DNA of 64,000 nt from Prolixibacteraceae bacterium (GCA_003506435.1 DOAQ01000020.1:69755-133754), one strand, 5' to 3'; counted from the first letter of the stretch, positions 36,060 through 43,619 are shown. A program made the numbers and translations. The notes: generated by a model from the letters alone, not told the origin.

Positions 36060-37915
36060 TTTTCCGGCTCTTTCCAGTCGCCGTTTTCACGGATCAGCGC
36101 TTCCAGCTCTTCCACCGCCTGTTCGAATGGAATGTGCCGCTTTTTAAGGTTTTGTCCTTTGTACAGGTTTACTCTTCCGGGACCTGCGCCCACAAAACCG
36201 TAATCGGCATCGCCCATTTCGCCCGGTCCGTTTACCACACAACCCATCACTCCTATTTTTAACTGATTGAGGTGTTTAAAGTGTTCTTTTACTTTCAGCG
36301 TGGTATCGTGCAGGTCGAATAAGGTGCGTCCACAACCCGGGCACGAGATGAATTCGGTTTTCGAAATGCGCATCCGGCTGGCCTGAAGGATCGAAAAACT
36401 CAGGTCTTTCAGGTCGGTGAACGTGATGCTGTCGTTTTTGTTGGTAATGCAAATTCCGTCACCGTATCCGTCAATAAGTAAACCGCCAAGATCGGCCGAT
36501 GCTTTTATTTGCAGATCTTCGAGATTACGTTCGTTGTATTCGCGCAAAATAACAACCGGTACTTTCCAGATGTGTGATTCGAGTGTCATAAAAAACGCCC
36601 GTAACTCGGCAAACGGGTTCTTATTGAAACTTTCGAGAATCAGAATGGTCTTCCGGGTCTGCTTCAACTTGGTGATGATTTCCGGATTGTCGTTCATGAA
36701 CCGGTCGAATTCCATTTTGTTGGTCCGGATAAATTTCGTTTGTCCCCAGTGCGAACCGCCAAACAAATACTCCTCCAGCGTGAGGATCGGGTAGATGTGA
36801 CCTTCGAGGTCGCGCACCTCAATGCCATCAAGAAAATACTCCGGTATCTGTTTCCCTCGCAGTGGAAGTATTTCGGAAAGCGAACGTCCCCGTAAGTCGG
36901 CCATTACAACCGGCACCTGCTTGTCGCCCATTTTCAGTACCGGACGTACCCCGCGCCGTTCGTATTCAAACGGGTTGGTCTGGGCAAACAGCGGAGCTTT
37001 AATCTCCTGATGATTTTTATATGTTTCGAAATGATTGATCAGTTTTCTTGCCACCGGAATTTCTTTTTCCGGCGATTCGGTCAGCGAAACGCGAATGGTA
37101 TCGCCAATGCCGTCGGCAAGCAGTGCGCCGATACCCACTGCCGATTTAATACGGCCGTCTTCGCCTTGCCCGGCTTCTGTAACCCCCAGGTGAAGCGGGT
37201 ATTTCATTTCTTCCAGCCGCATCCTGTAATTCAGCAAGCGCACGGTATAAACCATGGTGCGTGTGTTGCTCGATTTGATGGAAATAATCACATTGTGAAA
37301 ATCCTGTTTCTGACAAATGCGAAGAAATTCCATTACCGATTCTACTATTCCGGCAGGCGTATCACCGTAACGGCTCATGATACGGTCGGAAAGCGATCCC
37401 TGATTGGCTCCGATGCGCAATGCCGTGTTGGTGTCTTTCAGCACCTGAATAAAAGGCACAAACATTTCCTCAATACGCGCCAATTCCGCTTTATATTCCT
37501 CATCAGTATACATGTGATGTTCGAACCGGGCCCGTTTATCGTAAAAGTTTCCAGGGTTGATGCGTACTTTCCGTACATATTTGGCAGCAATTTCGGCATG
37601 TTTCGGATTGAAATGAATATCGGCGATCAACGGTTGGTCGTACCCGCGCGAAACCAGCTCCTTTTTAATGTTTCTCAGGTTTTCGGCATCGCTGCTGCTA
37701 CGGACGGTAACACGTACATAATCGGCTCCGGCATTGATAATCCGGATGATTTGTTCCACCGTTTCCTCCGTATTGGCTGTATCTGTATCGGTCATTGATT
37801 GAATTCGGATCGGATAATCGCTTCCCATTGGCGCATCCCCAATTACTACCGTACTCGTCTTTTGCCGCTGGTACCTTGTCAAATCTTTGATATAGTTAAA
37901 ATTCCGATCTTTCAT
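36056..37915 (-). CDS. ispG: 4-hydroxy-3-methylbut-2-enyl diphosphate synthase (long Bacteroidota form)
   Basis: A 619-residue IspG/GcpE that converts MEcPP to HMBPP in the non-mevalonate isoprenoid pathway. The N-terminal TIM barrel (MGSDYPIRIQSMTDTDTANTEETVEQI is split by its typical start; ADIHFNPKHAEIAAKYVRKVRINPGN follows in pieces) is joined by a large insertion domain as in Bacteroidota, plants and Chlamydia. The C-terminal iron-sulfur domain carries CPGCGR and GCVVNGPGEMGDADYG. The three Cys are the 4Fe-4S ligands. It is transcribed alone, with a TAACTTTG -7 element on the minus strand at 37937-37944. Confidence 0.96.
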   Translation of the reverse strand: MKDRNFNYIKDLTRYQRQKTSTVVIGDAPMGSDYPIRIQSMTDTDTANTEETVEQIIRIINAGADYVRVTVRSSSDAENLRNIKKELVSRGYDQPLIADIHFNPKHAEIAAKYVRKVRINPGNFYDKRARFEHHMYTDEEYKAELARIEEMFVPFIQVLKDTNTALRIGANQGSLSDRIMSRYGDTPAGIVESVMEFLRICQKQDFHNVIISIKSSNTRTMVYTVRLLNYRMRLEEMKYPLHLGVTEAGQGEDGRIKSAVGIGALLADGIGDTIRVSLTESPEKEIPVARKLINHFETYKNHQEIKAPLFAQTNPFEYERRGVRPVLKMGDKQVPVVMADLRGRSLSEILPLRGKQIPEYFLDGIEVRDLEGHIYPILTLEEYLFGGSHWGQTKFIRTNKMEFDRFMNDNPEIITKLKQTRKTILILESFNKNPFAELRAFFMTLESHIWKVPVVILREYNERNLEDLQIKASADLGGLLIDGYGDGICITNKNDSITFTDLKDLSFSILQASRMRISKTEFISCPGCGRTLFDLHDTTLKVKEHFKHLNQLKIGVMGCVVNGPGEMGDADYGFVGAGPGRVNLYKGQNLKKRHIPFEQAVEELEALIRENGDWKEPEN

Positions 37916-37936
37916 CTCGCCTTATTTTGGAGCTTG

Positions 37937-37944
37937 CAAAGTTA
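37937..37944 (-). promoter_or_regulatory. Promoter -7 element (TAACTTTG) for ispG
   Basis: On the minus strand this is a perfect TAnnTTTG match, 21 bases before the ispG start codon. Confidence 0.5.
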
Positions 37945-38190
37945 ATTTAAAGTTAACACATATAAAATATGCACCCTCTTATTTAGAATGGAATTTCAGA
38001 TTTTATTGCTGAAGAAACCGGCACGGAAACTCACTAAAAAGGAAAATATCCAATCTTTTCCAGACAACTATCCGAAGGTTTTTGCTCGAAGTAAAAAGAC
38101 AAAACGGAAGTGAAATGTTTGTCAAACGAACATTATCATTCCTTTAATGATTTACCACAGTAGAAACCGGCATGTCTCGGCATAAATCCA

Positions 38191-38198
38191 TATTTTTG
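38191..38198 (+). promoter_or_regulatory. Promoter -7 element (TATTTTTG) for gldA
   Basis: A perfect TAnnTTTG match 17 bases before the gldA start, which predicts a very short leader. Confidence 0.5.
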
Positions 38199-38215
38199 TC
38201 GTTATACAAAGCAGA

Positions 38216-39139
38216 ATGAGTATCCAGGTCGAACATATCACCAAAACATACGGCACGCAAAAAGCAGTCGACGACATTAGCTTTTCCATTAACGAAGGGG
38301 AACTGGTGGGTTTTCTCGGGCCAAACGGAGCAGGAAAATCTACCCTGATGAAGATTATTACCAGCTTCCTTTTTGCCGATTCGGGTGATGTTTTTATCAA
38401 CGGGCAAAAAATCAATCCTGAAATGAATGAGATTCGGGAACAAATTGGGTATTTGCCCGAACACAACCCGTTGTACCCCGATCTGTTTGTAAAAGAATAC
38501 CTTGAAATTGCCGCCGGGTTTTATCGCCTAAAAAATAAACGGGCGAGGGTTGCCGAAATGGTCGAGATGACCGGGCTGGGCAGCGAACAGCATAAAAAAA
38601 TCCGTGCGCTTTCGAAAGGCTACCGGCAGCGGGTGGGATTGGCTCAGGCGCTGATCCACGATCCATCGATTTTGATTCTGGATGAACCCACCACCGGACT
38701 TGATCCAAACCAGTTGGAAGAAATCCGCTCGCTGATACGAAACATCAGTAAAAATAAGACCGTGCTTTTTTCAACCCACATCATGCAGGAAGTGGAAGCT
38801 GTTTGCCAGCGGGTGATTATTATCAACAAAGGCATTCTGGTTGCTGATGACCGGGTGGATGTGCTGAAAGGCGGTCGGCTCCGGCAGGTGCAATCGGTGC
38901 TGGTTGAATTTGCTGAAGCTCCCGATTTGAAAAGCCTTCAGGAACAAAAATGGGTAAAAAACCTGCGCGCAACCGGCGAAAAAACTTTTTTGGTTGATTC
39001 TGCTTCAGATGAGGATATTCGCCCGGCATTGTTCCGCTTTGCGATGGAAAACCAACTCACTTTGCTCACCCTTCAGGAACAAAAACAGAGCCTCGAAAAT
39101 GTGTTTCGTCAACTTACTACCAGCTTTGAAGGAAAATGA
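38216..39139 (+). CDS. gldA: GldA-type ABC transporter ATP-binding protein
   Basis: A 307-residue ABC ATPase with Walker A GPNGAGKS, signature LSKGYRQRVGLAQALIHDPS (preceded by A), Walker B LILDEPTTGLDP and the switch His in STHIMQEVEAVC. The C-terminal extension of about 90 residues and overall sequence fit GldA, the ATPase of the GldAFG gliding-associated exporter. gldF and gldG are not next to it, which is common in Bacteroidota. Type IX sorting domains elsewhere in the window fit an organism that has this machinery. A generic DrrA/CcmA-type exporter ATPase is the alternative. Confidence 0.85.
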   Translation: MSIQVEHITKTYGTQKAVDDISFSINEGELVGFLGPNGAGKSTLMKIITSFLFADSGDVFINGQKINPEMNEIREQIGYLPEHNPLYPDLFVKEYLEIAAGFYRLKNKRARVAEMVEMTGLGSEQHKKIRALSKGYRQRVGLAQALIHDPSILILDEPTTGLDPNQLEEIRSLIRNISKNKTVLFSTHIMQEVEAVCQRVIIINKGILVADDRVDVLKGGRLRQVQSVLVEFAEAPDLKSLQEQKWVKNLRATGEKTFLVDSASDEDIRPALFRFAMENQLTLLTLQEQKQSLENVFRQLTTSFEGK

Positions 39140-39229
39140 TTTTCCCGGAATAAAATTGGTATCAAACATGCTTTTGTGGATATCCGGATGAAGAAAAATT
39201 TATACTAAAAAACGGGGAAAGCAAACGAG

Positions 39230-39360
39230 TGCGCAGGAAAAAAATTTTTCTGCGCATCGGATTTGGATTTCCTGCGCACGGGTTCCCAATTTCCTGCGCA
39301 TCCGATATAAAACCTCTGCGCATCCGTTCCGAATCGAATGCGCATTCGTTCTATCCAGGT
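39230..39360. repeat. Six-unit 22-bp periodic array with TGCGCA core
   Basis: TGCGCA occurs at 39230, 39251, 39273, 39295, 39317 and 39339: intervals of 21, 22, 22, 22 and 22 bases. The 16 bases between cores are only loosely conserved (TCCG after the core, TTTCC before it). The last unit extends to a perfect 14-base palindrome CGAATGCGCATTCG at 39335-39348. The units are too short and too degenerate for CRISPR. Confidence 0.85.
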
Positions 39361-39451
39361 AAAAACTGGCTTTTATGACTTTTTTATTTGGTGCTCATTA
39401 TTCATGATATTCTTTTTTGAATAAAAGACTTTCATGTCCCGGAAAAGTTTT

Positions 39452-39459
39452 TACATTTG
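39452..39459 (+). promoter_or_regulatory. Promoter -7 element (TACATTTG) for metK
   Basis: A perfect TAnnTTTG match. Transcription from it would give a metK leader of roughly 150 bases, longer than for other genes here. Confidence 0.45.
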
Positions 39460-39617
39460 CAACGATAATGGTGGACAAATTTGAGATTGATTGCAACCAC
39501 GGAAAAAAATGCTAAAGCGATCCTTACTTTTCTCTTTGCTTTACCAATCCATTTGCCACGTTTTTTGTTTAACCAAGTGCTGCGAAGTTTCGCCGTGCTT
39601 ATAAATTTTCAGAAAAC

Positions 39618-40871
39618 ATGAGTTATTTATTTACAAGTGAATCCGTATCGGAAGGGCATCCTGACAAGGTAGCCGACCAAATTTCCGATGCACTGCTGGA
39701 TGAATTTCTGGCTTTTGACCCGCAGTCGAAAGTAGCCTGCGAAACCCTGGTAACAACCGGACAGGTAGTACTTGCCGGTGAAGTAAAATCACAAACCTAT
39801 GTCGATGTGCAGGAAACTGCCCGCAAAGTGATCAACCAAATTGGCTATACCAAAGCTGAATACCGCTTCGACGGCGATTCGTGCGGGGTACTGGCCGCCA
39901 TTCATGAGCAAAGTCCCGACATTAACCGGGGAGTTGACAAAATAGACAAAATGGATCAGGGCGCCGGAGATCAGGGAATGATGTTCGGTTACGCCAGCCG
40001 CGAAACCGACAATTTTATGCCGCTTCCGCTCGAACTGTCGCACCAAATTTTGCTGGAACTGGCCGTTGTTCGCCGCGAAGGCAAATTCATGACGTATCTG
40101 CGCCCCGATTCAAAATCGCAGGTGACCATCGAATACAATGACGACAACAGCCCAAAACGGGTAGACACCATCGTGGTTTCGACCCAACACGACGAATTTG
40201 ATGCCGACGAACCCATGCTGGCAAAAATAAAGGCTGATGTGATCAATATTCTGATGCCGCGTGTAATTGCGCAATTACCGAAACGGGTGCAGGCTTTATT
40301 CGGCAACGATATTACGTATCATGTGAACCCGACCGGCAAATTTGTGATCGGCGGCCCTCATGGCGATACCGGCCTCACCGGGCGCAAAATTATTGTCGAT
40401 ACCTACGGAGGCAAAGGCGCTCATGGCGGTGGCGCTTTCTCGGGCAAAGATCCGTCGAAGGTTGACCGCTCGGCAGCTTATGCAGCCCGCCACATTGCCA
40501 AAAACCTTGTAGCCGCAGGTGTGGCTGACGAAGTGCTGGTACAACTGGCTTATGCAATCGGCGTCGCACAGCCGGTAGGTATTTTTGTAAATACTTACGG
40601 AACGGCAAAAGTTAATTTAATAGACAGCGAGATCGCTGCCCGTGTAAAAGAAATATTCGACCTGCGTCCGGCGGCCATCGAAGCGCGCCTGAAACTGCGC
40701 AACCCCATTTACCGCGAAACGGCAGCTTACGGGCACATGGGACGCACACCAAAAACCATCACCAAAGTTTTTGAATCGCCTTATTGGGGCAAGAAAGAAC
40801 TGGAAGTAGAACTGTTTACCTGGGAAAAACTGGATTACGTTCCGCAGGTAAAAAGCAAGTTTGGACTGTAA
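39618..40871 (+). CDS. metK: S-adenosylmethionine synthase
   Basis: A 417-residue MetK that makes S-adenosylmethionine from methionine and ATP. Visible motifs are SVSEGHPDKVADQISDA (ATP/Mg site), GAGDQGMMFGYA (the family hexapeptide region), FVIGGPHGDTGLTGRKIIVDTYGG and GGGAFSGKDPSKVDRSAAY. The C-terminus differs from E. coli MetK and has the Bacteroidota ending YWGKKELEVELFTWE. It is transcribed singly, with a 22-bp periodic array upstream and a long palindromic element starting 15 bases after its stop. Confidence 0.97.
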   Translation: MSYLFTSESVSEGHPDKVADQISDALLDEFLAFDPQSKVACETLVTTGQVVLAGEVKSQTYVDVQETARKVINQIGYTKAEYRFDGDSCGVLAAIHEQSPDINRGVDKIDKMDQGAGDQGMMFGYASRETDNFMPLPLELSHQILLELAVVRREGKFMTYLRPDSKSQVTIEYNDDNSPKRVDTIVVSTQHDEFDADEPMLAKIKADVINILMPRVIAQLPKRVQALFGNDITYHVNPTGKFVIGGPHGDTGLTGRKIIVDTYGGKGAHGGGAFSGKDPSKVDRSAAYAARHIAKNLVAAGVADEVLVQLAYAIGVAQPVGIFVNTYGTAKVNLIDSEIAARVKEIFDLRPAAIEARLKLRNPIYRETAAYGHMGRTPKTITKVFESPYWGKKELEVELFTWEKLDYVPQVKSKFGL

Positions 40872-40885
40872 TAAATTGAAATAAT

Positions 40886-41005
40886 AAGTTTGTCCGGAGA
40901 GTCTCTCTTTGTGAACAACTTCGTTCCCCCTGCGGTTAAAAAATTTTACCACAGAGGAACGAGAGGCGCACAGTGTTTCACAGAGTATTCTTTTCGGACA
41001 AACTT
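40886..41005. repeat. MITE-like 120-base imperfect palindrome after metK
   Basis: AAGTTTGTCCG (40886-40896) and CGGACAAACTT (40995-41005) are perfect 11-base terminal inverted repeats. The interior is also an imperfect inverted repeat, with arms CTCTTTGTGAAC...CGTTCC...GGTTAAAA and TTTTACC...GGAACG...GTTTCACAGAG meeting near 40942. The CCACAGAGG-type sequence belongs to a widespread family of dispersed repeats. The whole element could fold into one long hairpin and may also end metK transcription. Confidence 0.75.
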
Positions 41006-41039
41006 GTTTTGAAGAAACAGCCTCTTTCTTCCGTCATTG

Positions 41040-41087
41040 CCCTTTCCTTTTTGTCATTCCGGCGCAGGCCGGAATCTCATCGCACAC
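41040..41087. repeat. GTCATTCC hairpin repeat, copy 1
   Basis: The copy runs CCCTTTC...GTCATTCC, then a hairpin TTCCGGC-gcag-GCCGGAA, then GAATCTCATCGCACACC. Both flanks are shared with copy 2 at 41338-41392, while the hairpin core differs. Similar GTCATTCC-GGAATC palindromes are dispersed in many bacterial genomes. Confidence 0.7.
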
Positions 41088-41131
41088 CACGGATACCTGA
41101 GGCAATTCGAATATTTTTCATTCCCGTTATC

Positions 41132-41148
41132 GAACCCGTACCGGGTTC
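41132..41148. repeat. Perfect palindrome GAACCCG-tac-CGGGTTC
   Basis: Seven-base arms flank a 3-base spacer. Related sequences occur at 41183-41199 (AAATC-cgtacca-GATTT) and 41313-41329, which suggests a decayed short repeat family in this region. Confidence 0.6.
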
Positions 41149-41312
41149 TGATTGATTTGTGCTGCTACCGGCTATTATAATCAAATCCGTACCAGATTTT
41201 CAGGAGCCAGTTATTTTGCATATCTCAAAATTCCTGTAAATGATTTTGCACATTTCACAATGCCGCAGGTATTGGAATATAGTAGAAATTTATCGCCGTG
41301 AAAAAAGGGAAC

Positions 41313-41329
41313 AACCCGGGACGGGTTGG
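41313..41329. repeat. Perfect palindrome CAACCCG-gga-CGGGTTG
   Basis: It has the same architecture (7-3-7) as the palindrome at 41132-41148, with the central CCCG/CGGG conserved and the outer bases changed in a compensated way. Confidence 0.6.
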
Positions 41330-41337
41330 ATATTGTC

Positions 41338-41392
41338 CCTTTCTTTCGCGTCATTCCGGTCCCGCGTACACGGGAGAATCTCATCGCACACC
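41338..41392. repeat. GTCATTCC hairpin repeat, copy 2 with a different core
   Basis: The flanks CCCTTTC, GTCATTCCGG and GAATCTCATCGCACACC match copy 1. The core is TCCCG-cgtaca-CGGGA instead of CCGGC-GCCGG, so it keeps the ability to form a hairpin but not the sequence. Confidence 0.7.
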
Positions 41393-41633
41393 CCAAAACC
41401 CATTGATTATTACCGCTATTAAGAATGATTTTAAATTTCAGATGTCTGCATTATAATGCTATGATTTATGTTTGAAATAGCCTAATTTGCATACACGATT
41501 TTTTCACTTTATAAAAGGATGTTGAACATGTTTATATCCTCCTATTTGGAAGAATATCATAAATTAATCGCCGCTAAAGCGGAAAAAAGTTCGTAGAATA
41601 TACACAGACGTTAGCTTTAATGCCAAAAAATCA

Positions 41634-42500
41634 ATGATAACAATTCAACAGTATATAGATGACATTACGGATGCAGTAACGAAAAAAATTATACGGTATA
41701 CACCTCAGATTTATAGACTTGTTGAAAAAGTAAAAAAGTCATCATCTCCTTATGATGCTATTGGAAGTGCTGTTCTTATAAAATTAAATGATAGATATTT
41801 TTTAATCACTGCGGGACACATAATAAGTGAAAATAAAGTCGGGAAAATTGGATTTCTTGAAAAGGGGACATTTCACATTTTAGATGGGCATTTCATTTAT
41901 ATAAATCCTGACTTAGACACTGTATCAAAATATACTGATTTGGCAATTTGTGAACTTGATTTTGAATCACAAGAATTTTTAACAAAACATTTTGATTTTA
42001 TTGATGGAGCCAAACTGAATTTTGACTACCAACCTAAAAACGATAAGAATTTTTTGCTGGTGGGCTTTCCGTGGAGAAAAACTAAATTCAATTTTGTAAA
42101 GCAAAAATTTAAAGTCATTCCTTTTAAATTCCTTACAGACATTTATAATAACAACCAGATTGGTAAAGAAATAGAATCTTACAGAGACCAGTGTTTGGTA
42201 TTGAGCTATCCTCAAAGACAGATTATTGATATAAAAACCGGGGAAAAGAAACGAGCTGTTATCCCAGAAGGACTTAGTGGCTGTGGGGTTTGGCATATTC
42301 CAAATATTTTTGTTGAAAACATTGATAATGCAATAGCGAATCTAGCGGGAATTGTCATCAGACAAGATGAATTTACAAAGCGTTATATAATCGCGACAAG
42401 AATACATATTGTTTCAGAAATATTGAGGTTATCCTTTGATTTAAACTTAAAACCATCAATGATAAGTAGAAGAAATGGCATAAAAGCTAACATTTTGTAA
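41634..42500 (+). CDS. Trypsin-like serine peptidase-fold protein, AT-rich island gene
   Basis: A 288-residue cytosolic protein without signal peptide. The pattern of a chymotrypsin-fold peptidase is visible: GSAVLIKLNDRYFLITAGHII (catalytic His), TDLAICEL (Asp) and PEGLSGCGVWH (Ser in GxSGxG). The N-terminal 40 residues are helical and unlike known peptidases. Base composition is much more AT-rich than that of metK or the helicase, pointing to recent acquisition. It lies 24 bases after a CGTTAG sequence that is mirrored after the next gene. Stand-alone trypsin-like proteins of this kind occur in accessory and defence-type loci, but no defence partner is present. Function is unknown; peptidase activity is inferred from the triad only. 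Confidence 0.7.
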   Translation: MITIQQYIDDITDAVTKKIIRYTPQIYRLVEKVKKSSSPYDAIGSAVLIKLNDRYFLITAGHIISENKVGKIGFLEKGTFHILDGHFIYINPDLDTVSKYTDLAICELDFESQEFLTKHFDFIDGAKLNFDYQPKNDKNFLLVGFPWRKTKFNFVKQKFKVIPFKFLTDIYNNNQIGKEIESYRDQCLVLSYPQRQIIDIKTGEKKRAVIPEGLSGCGVWHIPNIFVENIDNAIANLAGIVIRQDEFTKRYIIATRIHIVSEILRLSFDLNLKPSMISRRNGIKANIL

Positions 42501-42539
42501 ATCACACCATAAACTAGTGTACACCATAACATCTGAAGA

Positions 42540-43229
42540 ATGAGAACTATATTTTTATTGATCGTTACAATATTGATTTTTGGAAAAAATCTTTCTTTAG
42601 CTCAGGAAAAAGAAATTGACAGAAGATATAAAGGGAAAGAGATTGAATTTAGAAGATTTTTGGCGCAAAATCTCAAGTACCCAGTTCTTTCACAAGTAAA
42701 TGGATCAGTCGGTTATTCAATTAGTTCCATAACTATAACACCTCAGGGAGAAATATTGGATATATCAATTATTAATCCGATAGATAATTCAATCGATGAG
42801 GATATAAAAAGAGTTATTAAAATGACAGGCAACAATTGGAATGTATCTGACTCTCTTTCTACTAATCAAACATTTTATATTCAGATAGCTTATACAATTG
42901 CTATGCGTGGAAAGGTATCTAATGAAATAAATAGTCCCGTAAAGAATGGTTATAATTTTATAGAACCAATCATATTAACTGCAAAAACAGGGGACAAAAA
43001 TTCTTTACCTGTATCTAACGAATATTTACGCATGAAATGCGATGAGTTTTTTAAAAACGAAAACTATGAAGAAGCATTAAAATGTGTTAATGAACTAATT
43101 AAAAGAAATCCTTTTGATAAAAAATTATATCAATTAAGAATATCGATCAACAAAAGATTAGAAAGGAAAGATGTGCTAAAGATGCAAAACTTTATTCCAG
43201 GAGTAACATTGGACGAACTTATAAATTAA
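42540..43229 (+). CDS. Secreted TonB C-terminal-like/TPR-like protein, AT-rich island gene
   Basis: A 229-residue protein with a cleavable signal peptide (KNLSLAQ). Residues about 35-120 resemble a TonB C-terminal domain (GSVGYSISSITITPQGEILDISIIN in pieces, then IDEDIKRVIKMTGNNW), but there is no inner-membrane anchor or Pro-rich spacer, so it is not a working energy transducer as such. Residues about 165-205 look like one tetratricopeptide repeat (CDEFFKNENYEEALKCVNEL). It shares the AT-rich composition of the preceding gene, 39 bases upstream. Function is not known. Confidence 0.65.
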   Translation: MRTIFLLIVTILIFGKNLSLAQEKEIDRRYKGKEIEFRRFLAQNLKYPVLSQVNGSVGYSISSITITPQGEILDISIINPIDNSIDEDIKRVIKMTGNNWNVSDSLSTNQTFYIQIAYTIAMRGKVSNEINSPVKNGYNFIEPIILTAKTGDKNSLPVSNEYLRMKCDEFFKNENYEEALKCVNELIKRNPFDKKLYQLRISINKRLERKDVLKMQNFIPGVTLDELIN

Positions 43230-43619
43230 AAAACTAAGACTAACGGCTCATACCGAATGCGGGTTTCAGAGGTTTGCAAGGTGCAGCACCGGCAGTTACC
43301 GTCATGGTCGGTTGACAATAACTCTCATCGCAGCCTGCCACGTTTCATACAATTTACCGTTCAATAAGAGGAGATCTTATTGAGGCTTTATTACTCTCAA
43401 TTCGTAGCTAAATCCCCTTTGCAAAAAAGCAAGCTTGCAATCGGATAAAAGCAAGCCTGCTATTCATCAAAACCAAGCTTGCTTTTGAGCAAAACCTAAC
43501 TTGCTTTTGGGTAAAAGTAAGCTTGCTTTTTTCAAGACGTATTGCCTGTCCTGTTTCCGCGAAACGAAGGCGTTAATTTTACAGGCAAATTTGCCTCATC
43601 GCAGGTGGCGGTTTGCAGG
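43230..43619. other. 390-base intergenic region with structured GC-richer block and tandem array
   Basis: A block at 43240-43362 begins CTAACGG and ends CCGTT. It is GC-richer than the gene before it and contains short hairpins (GGTG-cag-CACC). The 22-bp array follows at 43429-43538. No open reading frame in the block looks real. The block might be the boundary of a mobile cassette. Confidence 0.45.
43429..43538. repeat. Five-unit 22-bp tandem array with GCAAGCTTGC core
   Basis: Units start at 43429, 43451, 43473, 43495 and 43517, exactly 22 bases apart. The consensus is GCAAGCTTGC, TTTT, four variable bases, AAAA. Across unit borders this gives AAAAGCAAGCTTGCTTTT, an 18-base palindrome that could form terminator-like hairpins in both directions. 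It sits between convergent genes. A degenerate sixth unit may precede it at 43407. Period and design match the TGCGCA array at 39230, but the core differs. Confidence 0.88.

Larger units (their letters stand above)
37916..38215. other. Divergent intergenic region ispG/gldA
   Basis: The 300 bases hold promoter -7 elements for both flanking genes. A near-perfect inverted repeat AATGTTTG-tcaaa-CGAACATT lies at 38114-38134 (one mismatch). No gene or RNA was recognised. Confidence 0.4.
39140..39617. other. Intergenic region gldA-metK with 22-bp tandem array and metK leader
   Basis: The first 90 bases show nothing clear. A TGCGCA-cored array fills 39230-39360. A TACATTTG promoter element lies at 39452, leaving a leader of about 150 bases before metK. 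The leader contains a small hairpin (GCGA-agtt-TCGC at about 39582-39593). It was checked for an S-box-like SAM riboswitch pattern and none could be recognised. Confidence 0.5.
40872..41633. other. 762-base repeat-rich intergenic region
   Basis: The region is a mosaic of palindromic sequences: a 120-base element with terminal inverted repeats (40886-41005), two copies of a GTCATTCC-hairpin repeat (41040-41087, 41338-41392) and short palindromes at 41132, 41183 and 41313. The last 200 bases are AT-rich and lead into the two-gene island. No coding sequence was supported. Confidence 0.6.

Noticed and set aside
37010..37798. Long plus-strand open frame of 262 codons opposite ispG
   Set aside because: It is a shadow of ispG; its sequence is low-complexity, rich in Phe, His and Asn, and matches no domain.
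39230..39360. CRISPR array
   Set aside because: Units are 22 bases with a 6-base conserved core and no repeat/spacer division; no cas genes are present.
39460..39617. SAM riboswitch before metK
   Set aside because: No S-box or SAM-II core could be matched by eye; only a minor hairpin is visible.
43429..43538. CRISPR array
   Set aside because: The unit is too short, spacers are absent and filler is A/T-biased; better described as a tandem palindromic array.
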